Assembly: GCA_035548055.1 (NCBI GenBank)
Contig: DASZTL010000050.1
Location: forward strand, 1-10,968
DNA: 10,968 nt
Direction: 5' to 3'
DNA from: DASZTV01 sp035548055
Lineage (GTDB): Bacteria; Actinomycetota; Actinomycetes; JAFAQI01
Made by a program: the position numbers and the translations under genes. The stretch's first letter is position 1; every line of letters begins with the position of its first letter. Below, one piece after another: positions 1 through 6,019 of this stretch. The notes beneath the pieces were generated by a model, which was not told where the DNA came from, made no database searches, and saw only the letters and a program-made list of their open reading frames with translations.

Positions 1-1
1 C

Positions 2-448
2 GCGCGGCGGGGACGCTCGATCCCCGAGCTGCTCGATGAGTGGAGCAGCCTGCGTGAGGGCATCGATGCGGTCTGCCGCTCGGGCCAGGTGCCGGCGATC
101 AGCATGGACCTCCTCACCCACGAGCAGGACATCAACGGTGCGCTCGGCGCCGCGTCCTCACTGGATCCAGCCTCCATCGACTTCGCCGCCAACGGGTTCG
201 CTGCCCGCGCCGTCAAGGTGGCCAGGGATGCCGGGCTGTCCTTGGAGGTGACCGACGGTCACGGCTGGTCGATGGGGGATCCCGGGGGTGCCACCCTCAT
301 CGCGCCCAAGCTCGACCTGATCCGGGTGATGTCGGGCCGGCGCAGCAAGCGTCAGGTCATGGCGATGGACTGGCTCGGTGACCCGTCGCCGTACCTCCCG
401 CTGCTCAGCCCGTTCGGCCCGCTGGGCGACACCGACGTCAACGAGTGA
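2..448 (+). CDS. Maleylpyruvate isomerase/DinB-like mycothiol-dependent enzyme, 3' part
   Basis: The reading frame is open from base 2 to the TGA at 446-448, giving 148 residues with no start in the window. The text around residues 39-50 (LLTHEQDINGAL) and the C-terminal pattern of a GRRS motif, then AMDW and GDPSPYL, resemble actinobacterial proteins of the maleylpyruvate isomerase N-terminal/DinB superfamily. Members of this family use mycothiol as thiol cofactor, with three His ligands on a helical bundle; the His in THEQD would be the last of these, and the other two would lie upstream of the window. The substrate cannot be told, since most members are uncharacterised transferases or isomerases. 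The stop overlaps the GTG start of the next gene (GTGA), so the two are probably co-translated. The family call is from recognised sequence style only; the catalytic N-terminus is not visible. Confidence 0.7.
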   Translation, partial: ARRGRSIPELLDEWSSLREGIDAVCRSGQVPAISMDLLTHEQDINGALGAASSLDPASIDFAANGFAARAVKVARDAGLSLEVTDGHGWSMGDPGGATLIAPKLDLIRVMSGRRSKRQVMAMDWLGDPSPYLPLLSPFGPLGDTDVNE

Positions 449-1224
449 CGGTCGAAGCACCTCGGGCGCCGCGGCGCTGGCTGGTCACCGAGGTCTGGCT
501 GGTCTTCGCGCTGTCACTCGGCGCCGCGGGGGTCCGCGCCGCGATCGACCTGCTGGCTGATCTCGCGAGCGGGCGCTCGCTCACCTCCCAGGTCGCGCTG
601 CTCAACGGCAGCCAGGCGGTCGGCCGGCCATGGCTGGACCTGTTCCTCCAGCTCGACTCGCTGATCGTCGGCGTGATGCCGGTCCTGCTGGTCGTCCACT
701 TCCTGACGCGCTCCGGCGAGCAGGTCAGGGACATCGGCATCGATCCTGATCGATCCGGCGAGGACTTCGCGCGCGGCGCGGTGATCGCCGCGGTCATCGG
801 CGGCGCCGGGCTGGGGCTGTATCTGGGTAGTCGCGCCCTGGGTCTCAACCTCACGGTGGTTCCCGAGGCGCTGCCGCAGGTGTGGTGGCGGATCCCGGTC
901 CTGATCCTCTCGGCGTTGCAGAACGCGACCCTGGAAGAGGTCTTGGTCGTCGGCTATCTGCTGCATCGGCTACGCCAGCTCGGCTGGTCGGACAACAAGG
1001 CGCTGCTGACGAGCGCCACGCTGCGCGGCAGCTACCACCTCTACCAAGGCCTGGGCGGCTTCGCCGGCAACTTCGTGATGGGACTGATCTTCGGCCGGCT
1101 CTACCAGCGGTGGGGACGCGTCCTGCCGTTGCTGGTCGCCCACGCGCTGATCGACGGGGTCGCCTTCGTCGGGTACGCCGTGCTCGCCGGTCACGTGTCC
1201 TGGATCCCGACGCCCAACAACTAG
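445..1224 (+). CDS. CPBP-family (Abi/Rce1-like) intramembrane protein
   Basis: This is a 259-residue polytopic membrane protein starting with GTG inside the stop of the upstream gene (GTGA, 445-448). There is no clear Shine-Dalgarno, so translation is probably coupled. Hydrophobic segments lie near residues 12-40, 64-88, 110-134, 149-173 and 205-248. The CPBP/Rce1 motifs are recognisable: paired Glu 164-165, His 198 in a GSYHLYQG stretch, and HALID at 233-237. In Rce1-type proteases Glu and His ligate a catalytic metal. The usual first motif is EExxxR; here the Arg position is Val 169 (EEVLVVGY), so proteolytic activity is uncertain although the Glu pair and both His remain. Actinobacterial members are mostly of unknown function, perhaps in surface-peptide processing or bacteriocin immunity. 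The stop (1222-1224) overlaps the stop of the convergent VOC gene. Confidence 0.85.
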   Translation: MTVEAPRAPRRWLVTEVWLVFALSLGAAGVRAAIDLLADLASGRSLTSQVALLNGSQAVGRPWLDLFLQLDSLIVGVMPVLLVVHFLTRSGEQVRDIGIDPDRSGEDFARGAVIAAVIGGAGLGLYLGSRALGLNLTVVPEALPQVWWRIPVLILSALQNATLEEVLVVGYLLHRLRQLGWSDNKALLTSATLRGSYHLYQGLGGFAGNFVMGLIFGRLYQRWGRVLPLLVAHALIDGVAFVGYAVLAGHVSWIPTPNN

Positions 1225-1607
1225 TCCCAGCGCTTGGCGTCGGCGTCGAACCGCTCCGGGTCCTGGACCCGGATCACGCAGAACACCGTGCCGACCGGGT
1301 CGTTCATCACCACCCAGGTGTGGATCCGCTCGATCTCGGTCGCGCCGAGCGCGACGAGGCGGGCGACTTCCGCCTCGACGTCGTCGGTCTCGATGTCGAG
1401 GTGGACACGCGGCCGGTCTTCGCCGATCGCCTGGACGTAGAGATCGATGCCGGCCTTCGGCGGACCGTCGTACGACGCGTACTCCGGCTCTTCCGGATCG
1501 ATCTTCGGCGCCCGGCCGAGCAGCTCGCCGTAGAAGCGGACCGAGTTCTCGAACACGGGCTGCGGGACGTCGACGTAGGCGCTGTAGAGGCGGCTGCGGT
1601 GGCTCAT
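1221..1607 (-). CDS. VOC-family (glyoxalase-fold) protein, downstream paralogue
   Basis: This 128-residue protein belongs to the vicinal oxygen chelate/glyoxalase-bleomycin-resistance superfamily. An N-terminal strand (SAYVDVP), an FYGELLG helix, and a C-terminal RVHLDIET...GATEI...WVVMNDPVGTVFCV block are typical of small single-domain VOC proteins that dimerise to build the active site. The chosen ATG (1607-1605) lies in an ATGA overlap with the stop of the upstream VOC gene; an in-frame start eight codons earlier would sit inside that gene and is less likely. It shares roughly half of its residues with the neighbour over the last 49 or so aligned positions, so the two arose by duplication. 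The substrate is unknown. Its TAG stop shares the CTAG tetramer with the stop of the CPBP gene. Confidence 0.85.
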   Translation of the reverse strand: MSHRSRLYSAYVDVPQPVFENSVRFYGELLGRAPKIDPEEPEYASYDGPPKAGIDLYVQAIGEDRPRVHLDIETDDVEAEVARLVALGATEIERIHTWVVMNDPVGTVFCVIRVQDPERFDADAKRWD

Positions 1608-1960
1608 CCCACGCACCCGTCTACCGGACACAGGCAGAACGGATGGCCGGCCGGGTCGCGCATCACACCCCAGCGAGGTTCGCGCGTGACCTCTGTCGCG
1701 CCAATCCGGCCCAGCCGGACGAGCTCGGCGTCACGGTCCTCGGTGGCGAAGTCGACGTGCACCCGGCTGGTGGTGTCGCCGGTGGCCTGGACGAGCAGGT
1801 AGCAGCCGGGGGTTGCGTCCTCGAACTGCGCGTAGTCCGGGTACTTGTCGCTCACGACCGGCTCGCGGCCCAACGCGGCGCTCCAGAACTCGACAGCACG
1901 GGTGTGGTCGGCCCGCGGGACGTCGATCACGACTCCGTGCAGCCGCGGGTGATTGGCCAT
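1604..1960 (-). CDS. VOC-family (glyoxalase-fold) protein, upstream paralogue
   Basis: This 118-residue single-domain VOC protein is first in a two-gene minus-strand unit. Visible family features are the N-terminal strand HGVVIDVP, the FWSAALGREP helix, and the C-terminal RVHVDFAT...GATEV...WGVMRDPAGHPFCL block. This block matches glyoxalase-like proteins common in Actinobacteria, many of which lack proven activity. The ATG at 1960-1958 is preferred over upstream in-frame codons because those would run into the divergent miaB gene. A TANNNT -10 element (TACGGT, 1972-1967) is six bases upstream of it, implying a leaderless message. The GAGGA immediately before the ATG is too close to act as a normal ribosome site. 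Translation of the downstream paralogue is coupled through ATGA. The reaction and substrate are not inferable. Confidence 0.85.
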   Translation of the reverse strand: MANHPRLHGVVIDVPRADHTRAVEFWSAALGREPVVSDKYPDYAQFEDATPGCYLLVQATGDTTSRVHVDFATEDRDAELVRLGRIGATEVTREPRWGVMRDPAGHPFCLCPVDGCVG

Positions 1961-1966
1961 TCCTCG

Positions 1967-1972
1967 ACCGTA
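1967..1972 (-). promoter_or_regulatory. Putative -10 element of the VOC gene pair (leaderless)
   Basis: Read on the minus strand the hexamer is TACGGT, matching the actinobacterial SigA -10 pattern TANNNT, with six bases between it and the ATG at 1960. That spacing places transcription start at about the start codon. I see no good -35 hexamer at 16-18 bp, which is common for leaderless actinobacterial promoters. It overlaps the opposing miaB -10 by two bases. Confidence 0.45.
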
Positions 1973-1976
1973 ACCT
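1971..1976 (+). promoter_or_regulatory. Putative -10 element of miaB (leaderless)
   Basis: TAACCT fits TANNNT and is followed by six bases (TTAGGT) and then the miaB ATG at 1983, the spacing expected of a leaderless transcript. No strong Shine-Dalgarno precedes the ATG, which supports this. The -35 region would fall within the first codons of the divergent VOC gene and shows only a weak match (GGTGAT near 1948-1953). Confidence 0.5.
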
Positions 1977-1982
1977 TTAGGT

Positions 1983-3380
1983 ATGACAGCGCGGACGTAC
2001 GAGGTGCGCACGTACGGCTGCCAGATGAACGTCCACGACTCCGAGCGGATCTCCGGACTGCTCGAGAACGCCGGCTACGAGCGTGCCGCCGACGGCGACA
2101 CCCCTGACGTCGTCGTGTTCAACACCTGCGCGGTACGGGAGAACGCCGACAACCGGCTTTACGGCAACCTCGGCCATCTGGCGCCGGTGAAGGCCGGGAA
2201 GCCCGGCATGCAGATCGCCGTCGGCGGCTGCCTCGCGCAGAAGGACCGCGGCACCATCGTCGAGCGCGCGCCCTGGGTGGATGTCGTGTTCGGTACGCAC
2301 AACGTGGGCGCGCTGCCCACGTTGCTCGAGCGAGCGCGCATCGAGCAGGAGTCGCAGGTCGAGCTGCTCGAGGCGCTCGAGACCTTCCCATCGACCCTCC
2401 CGACGCGACGCGAGTCGGCGTACCGCGCGTGGGTGTCGATCAGCGTCGGGTGCAACAACACCTGCACGTTCTGCATCGTGCCGTCGCTGCGCGGCAAGGA
2501 GCGCGACCGCCGGCCGGGCGATGTTCTCGCCGAGGTCGAAGCGCTGGTCGCGGACGGCGTCGTCGAGATCACGCTGCTCGGTCAGAACGTCAACTCCTAT
2601 GGCGTGGAGTTCGGCGACCGCGAGGCGTTCGGCAAGCTGCTGCGCGCCTGCGGCGGGATCGACGGCTTGGAGCGGGTGCGCTTCACCTCGCCGCACCCGC
2701 GGGACTTCACCGACGACGTCATCGCCGCGATGGCCGAGACGGACAACGTGATGCCCAGCCTGCACATGCCGCTGCAGTCGGGCAGCGACCGGGTGCTCGC
2801 CGCCATGCGCCGCTCGTATCGCGCCGATCGCTATCTCGGCATCATCGATCGGGTCCGCGCCGCGATTCCCGAGGCGGCGATCACCACTGACATCATCGTG
2901 GGGTTCCCGGGCGAGACCGACGCCGACTTCGCCGAGACCCTCGACGTCGTACGTGCCGCCCGCTTCGCCAGCGCCTTCACCTTCCAGTACTCGATTCGAC
3001 CCGGTACGCCGGCCGCGACGATGCCCGACCAGGTGCCACCCGAGGTCGTGGCGGAGCGCTACGAGCGGCTGGTCGCCGCGGTCGAGGAGACAGCGTGGAC
3101 CGAGAACAAGGCGCTCGTCGGCACCGAGGTCGAGGTCCTGGTCGCGGTCGGGGAAGGCCGCAAGGACACCGAGACGCGACGGCTGTCCGGCCGGTCGCGC
3201 GACAACCGGCTCGTCCACCTCGCGGCGTGCGACGCCGAGCCCGGCGACTTCGTGACCGCGGAGGTGACCTACGCCGCACCGCATCACCTCGTCGCTGACA
3301 ACGTCATCGCGGTACGACGCGGACGATCGCCGCGTGAGGCGCCGGGCGTGATGCTCGGCATGCCGACCATCGGTCGCTGA
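1983..3380 (+). CDS. miaB: tRNA-2-methylthio-N6-dimethylallyladenosine synthase MiaB
   Basis: MiaB is a radical-SAM methylthiotransferase that adds a 2-methylthio group to i6A37 of tRNAs reading U-starting codons. The 465 residues show the UPF0004/MTTase N-terminal domain with cluster ligands Cys13 (YGCQMN), Cys49 (NTCAVR) and Cys83 (GGCLAQ). The radical-SAM CxxxCxxC follows at Cys157, 161 and 164 (GCNNTCTFC), and a C-terminal TRAM RNA-binding domain lies from about residue 375. Other signatures are LLGQNVNSYG, SPHPRDF, LHMPLQSGSD and DIIVGFPGET. Length is close to the E. coli enzyme. The ATG is supported by the family N-terminus (RTYEVRTYGCQMN) and by a -10 hexamer six bases upstream. It is followed after 16 bases by miaA, whose product makes its substrate. 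In many Actinobacteria recA-recX lie just before miaB; here VOC and CPBP genes do. Confidence 0.97.
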   Translation: MTARTYEVRTYGCQMNVHDSERISGLLENAGYERAADGDTPDVVVFNTCAVRENADNRLYGNLGHLAPVKAGKPGMQIAVGGCLAQKDRGTIVERAPWVDVVFGTHNVGALPTLLERARIEQESQVELLEALETFPSTLPTRRESAYRAWVSISVGCNNTCTFCIVPSLRGKERDRRPGDVLAEVEALVADGVVEITLLGQNVNSYGVEFGDREAFGKLLRACGGIDGLERVRFTSPHPRDFTDDVIAAMAETDNVMPSLHMPLQSGSDRVLAAMRRSYRADRYLGIIDRVRAAIPEAAITTDIIVGFPGETDADFAETLDVVRAARFASAFTFQYSIRPGTPAATMPDQVPPEVVAERYERLVAAVEETAWTENKALVGTEVEVLVAVGEGRKDTETRRLSGRSRDNRLVHLAACDAEPGDFVTAEVTYAAPHHLVADNVIAVRRGRSPREAPGVMLGMPTIGR

Positions 3381-3396
3381 CCGCGGTCCTCGACTC

Positions 3397-4326
3397 ATGA
3401 CTCAGTTGGTTGCGGTGGTCGGGCCGACGGCGACCGGCAAGTCCGCGCTCGGGGTCGCGCTCGCGCGACAGCTCGGCGGGGAGGTCGTCAATGCCGACTC
3501 GATGCAGCTGTATCGCGGGATGGACATCGGCACCGCCAAGCTGGGCGAGTCGGAGCGCGACGGTGTCCGTCACCATCTGCTCGACATCTGGGACGTCACC
3601 CGGACTGCGAGCGTGGCCGACTACCAGCAGCAGGCGCGCGCCAAGATCGACGAGCTGATCGGCCGGGGCATCACCCCGGTCCTCGTCGGTGGCAGCGGTC
3701 TGTATGTCCGTGCCGTCATCGACCCGATCGACTTCCCGGGGACGGACGAGGCGATTCGTGGCGCGTTGGAGGCCGAGCTCGTCGCCGGCGGCCCGGAGGC
3801 GTTGCATCGCAAGCTCGCTGCCGCCGACCCGGTGACCGCGGCGGCGCTCTCGCCGCTCAACGGCCGCAAGATCGTGCGGGCGCTCGAGGTGATCGCCATC
3901 ACGGGGCGGCCGTTCACCGCCGCGCTGCCGTCCTACGACGAGGCCGCCTACGACACGGTGCAGATCGGCCTCGACCTCGACACTGCAGTCCTCGACGATC
4001 GGCTCGAACGACGGGTCGACGTGATGATCGAAGCGGGCTTCGAGGACGAGGTACGCCGGCTCGACGCCCAGGGGCTACGACAAGGCGTCACTGCGTCGCG
4101 GGCGCTCGGCTACGCCCAGCTGCTGGCGGTGATCGACGGGGGGATCGGGCTCGCGGCCGCGCGGGCCGACACGATCCGTGCCACCCGCCGGTTCGTCAGA
4201 CGGCAGCGTTCCTGGTTCCGTCGCGACCCGCGCATCACCTGGCTGGACGCGGCCACGGACCCCCTCACAGTGGCGCTGAAGATGATCACAACAGGCCATA
4301 CCGCGACGGCGGCAACCGCCAGATAG
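3397..4326 (+). CDS. miaA: tRNA dimethylallyltransferase MiaA
   Basis: MiaA transfers the dimethylallyl group of DMAPP to A37 of tRNAs, producing the i6A37 that MiaB then methylthiolates. The 309-residue product has the P-loop GPTATGKS at residues 9-16, the conserved DSMQLYRGMDIGTAK block at 34-48 with the Asp that acts as general base, HHLLDIWDV at 59-67, GGSGLYVRAV at 98-107, and the C-terminal RRQRSWFRRD near 268-277. Length and motifs are normal for the family. The gene follows miaB after 16 bases with no separate promoter that I can see, so it is probably co-transcribed. No good Shine-Dalgarno is evident before the ATG. A 43-base gap containing an inverted repeat separates it from the EAL-domain gene. 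Confidence 0.97.
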   Translation: MTQLVAVVGPTATGKSALGVALARQLGGEVVNADSMQLYRGMDIGTAKLGESERDGVRHHLLDIWDVTRTASVADYQQQARAKIDELIGRGITPVLVGGSGLYVRAVIDPIDFPGTDEAIRGALEAELVAGGPEALHRKLAAADPVTAAALSPLNGRKIVRALEVIAITGRPFTAALPSYDEAAYDTVQIGLDLDTAVLDDRLERRVDVMIEAGFEDEVRRLDAQGLRQGVTASRALGYAQLLAVIDGGIGLAAARADTIRATRRFVRRQRSWFRRDPRITWLDAATDPLTVALKMITTGHTATAATAR

Positions 4327-4329
4327 TGA

Positions 4330-4355
4330 GTCCGAGAGATAACCGCATTTCGGAC
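4330..4355 (+). repeat. Inverted repeat in the miaA-EAL gap
   Basis: GTCCGAGA (4330-4337) pairs with TTTCGGAC (4348-4355), giving an 8-bp stem with one G-U and a 10-base loop (GATAACCGCA). It lies between the miaA stop and the Shine-Dalgarno of the next gene. There is no T-tract, so it is not a standard intrinsic terminator; it could be an attenuating hairpin, an RNA-stability element or an operator. Confidence 0.4.
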
Positions 4356-4369
4356 ATTCGGGAGGGGCC

Positions 4370-5179
4370 ATGCTCTCGCTAGCTGAGGGTACGCGGGTCG
4401 TGCACTACTTGCCCGACGTGGACCTGTCCACCGGCGCCGTGACAGGAATGCAGGCCCTGATGCGCTGGGAGCATCCGCAGCGCGGTGTGTTGTGGCCGAG
4501 CGACTTCATGGCGGAGGCCGAGCGGTCCGGTCTGGGTCCGGCACTCGGGTGGGACCTGCTGACCCACGCCGCCATCGAGCTCTCGGCCTGGCGGACCCTG
4601 CCGGGTGGCCAGGACGGCACGCGACAGATGTGGGTGTCGATCACCGCCTCGCAGCTGCTCGAGGTCGACTTCGCCGATCGCGTCGCCTCTCTCGTGACCC
4701 TCAACGGCTTGATGCCTGGCAGCCTCGGGCTGCTGCTGCCCGACGCCGCCCTCGCGATGGGTAGCCAGCACGCGCCTGCTCTGCTCGCCGAGCTGCACAC
4801 GGCCGGTGTCGCGCTCGCGATCGACGACTTCCGCAGCTGGTATGGCAGCTTCGGCGTGATGGCACACCTGCCGTTCGAGGCGGTCATGCTCGACCGAGCC
4901 TTTGTGCGCGGAGTCGGCGCGGATCTCGAGGACGACGGCATCGTCGGCGCGGTGATCACCTTCGCGCACGCACAGGGGTTGCGCGTGGTCGCCGACTCCG
5001 TCGAGAGCTGGAGCGAGGGGGCACGCCTGTGTGAGCTCGGCTGCGACCGCGGCCATGGCTACCTGTTCAGCGGCCCGCAGAGCTCCGACGACGCCCGCCT
5101 GATGCTCTCCCACGGCCGCGGCTGGTGCCCCCCCGCCCCGCGGACCTCGCCCGAAAGTGAGCGGATCACCGCCCGGTAG
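4370..5179 (+). CDS. Degenerate EAL-domain protein, probably no c-di-GMP phosphodiesterase activity
   Basis: The 269 residues form one EAL domain with no GGDEF, PAS or membrane segment. The fold is recognisable from VDLSTGAVTGMQALMRWEHP, IDDFRSWYGSFGVMAHLPFEAVMLD, VVADSVES and GCDRGHGYLF, but catalytic positions have changed. The signature EAL is QAL (Gln28), the ExTE-type Glu segment is LLLPDAAL (122-129), DDFG is DDFR (152-155), the catalytic Lys of the KxD motif is Met173, the AEGVE Glu is Asp209, and QGYL is HGYL (229-232). Loss of these metal-binding and catalytic residues argues for a non-enzymatic role such as c-di-GMP binding or protein binding. The ATG has a strong Shine-Dalgarno (GGAGG, 4361-4365). 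A flexible, Pro-rich tail follows about residue 250. It sits between miaA and dapF, but I cannot infer a functional link. Confidence 0.8.
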   Translation: MLSLAEGTRVVHYLPDVDLSTGAVTGMQALMRWEHPQRGVLWPSDFMAEAERSGLGPALGWDLLTHAAIELSAWRTLPGGQDGTRQMWVSITASQLLEVDFADRVASLVTLNGLMPGSLGLLLPDAALAMGSQHAPALLAELHTAGVALAIDDFRSWYGSFGVMAHLPFEAVMLDRAFVRGVGADLEDDGIVGAVITFAHAQGLRVVADSVESWSEGARLCELGCDRGHGYLFSGPQSSDDARLMLSHGRGWCPPAPRTSPESERITAR

Positions 5180-5184
5180 CGGCC

Positions 5185-5190
5185 TACCCT
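5185..5190 (+). promoter_or_regulatory. Putative -10 element of dapF (leaderless)
   Basis: TACCCT matches TANNNT and is followed by seven bases (GGGCGTT) and the GTG start at 5198. This spacing places transcription start at the initiation codon, and there is no Shine-Dalgarno. The -35 position (about 5162-5167) shows no clear consensus. It would drive dapF-hflX-CAP independently of the upstream genes. Confidence 0.5.
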
Positions 5191-5197
5191 GGGCGTT

Positions 5198-6019
5198 GTG
5201 AGGTTCGGCTCGCTCCAGTTTGTGAAGGGGCACGGCACCGAGAACGACTTCGTGCTGCTCCCGGAACCTCCCGACGACCTGTCCGAGGCATTGGTGCGCC
5301 GTCTCTGCGACCGGCGCGCCGGGATCGGCGGTGACGGCGTGCTCGCCGTACGGCGCAGTGCTGATGGCGCGGCTTCGCGCGACGCCGACACCTACTTCAT
5401 GGACTACCGCAACGCCGACGGCTCGATCGCCGAGATCTGCGGCAACGGGATCCGGGTGTTCGCCCGTTACCTCGTCGAGGCCGGCCGGCAGGCGGCGGGC
5501 TGCTTCGAGGTCGACACCCGCGCGGGGCGCTGCCGCGTCGAGGTGCCTGCCGACGGTGGCGACATCACCGTCGAGATGGGCGTGCCTGAGCGGCTGACCG
5601 ATGCCAAGGTCACGGTCGGTACGGCGACCTGGCCGGGCTACGGCTACGCGATCGGCAACCCGCATCTGGTCGTGCTGGATGCCGGCGACATCGACGCGCT
5701 CGACCTGTCCTCGGCCCCCACCGTCGAACCGCCGTTCCCGACCGGGGTCAACGTCGAGCTGCTGCAGCCGGTCGGGCCGCGCCAGCTGCGGATGCGCGTG
5801 TACGAGCGCGGCGTGGGGGAGACCCGCTCGTGCGGCAGCGGAGCCTGCATGGCGGCGGTCGCCGCGATGGATGCGGCAGGTGAGCGGTCGACGTACGTCG
5901 TCGACGTAGCCGGTGGTCGGCTTACGGTCGCTTGGCGCGACGACGACGTCGTGACCCTGACCGGGCCCGCAATACTGGTTGCGTTCGGCGAGGTCGACCC
6001 GTCAACGTGGAACGGATGA
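5198..6019 (+). CDS. dapF: Diaminopimelate epimerase DapF
   Basis: DapF interconverts LL- and meso-diaminopimelate, supplying both the peptidoglycan cross-linking residue and the lysine precursor, without a cofactor. The 273 residues contain both catalytic cysteines in their expected contexts: Cys81 in EICGNGIRVFARYL and Cys212 in ETRSCGSGACMAA. Substrate-binding motifs GHGTENDFVLL (11-21), YRNADGS (70-76), GNPH (153-156) and the YERGVGETR block are present. The start is GTG at 5198, matching the short N-terminal lead-in of the family. The product ends in an ATGA overlap with hflX (6016-6019). A leaderless promoter appears to lie directly upstream, making dapF the first gene of a dapF-hflX-CAP unit. 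Confidence 0.97.
   Translation: MRFGSLQFVKGHGTENDFVLLPEPPDDLSEALVRRLCDRRAGIGGDGVLAVRRSADGAASRDADTYFMDYRNADGSIAEICGNGIRVFARYLVEAGRQAAGCFEVDTRAGRCRVEVPADGGDITVEMGVPERLTDAKVTVGTATWPGYGYAIGNPHLVVLDAGDIDALDLSSAPTVEPPFPTGVNVELLQPVGPRQLRMRVYERGVGETRSCGSGACMAAVAAMDAAGERSTYVVDVAGGRLTVAWRDDDVVTLTGPAILVAFGEVDPSTWNG

Noticed and set aside
158..460. Long open frames antisense to the real genes, here and across the window
   Set aside because: They are shadow frames of high-GC codon usage: no recognisable domains, Arg/Ala/Pro-rich text, and overlap with well-identified genes.
4004..4019. SOS-box-like TCGAACGACGGGTCGA, one mismatch from consensus
   Set aside because: It lies deep inside miaA coding sequence (codons for LERRVD), with no promoter nearby; in high-GC DNA rich in TCGA this is best explained by chance.
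5128..5134. C7 homopolymer near the end of the EAL gene (and a G7 at 9341-9347 in lexA) as phase-variation tracts
   Set aside because: Both are ordinary Pro/Gly codon runs in very GC-rich DNA, within proteins that read intact; no sign of slippage selection.
5724..5739. SOS-box-like TCGAACCGCCGTTCCC
   Set aside because: Two mismatches and located within dapF coding sequence.
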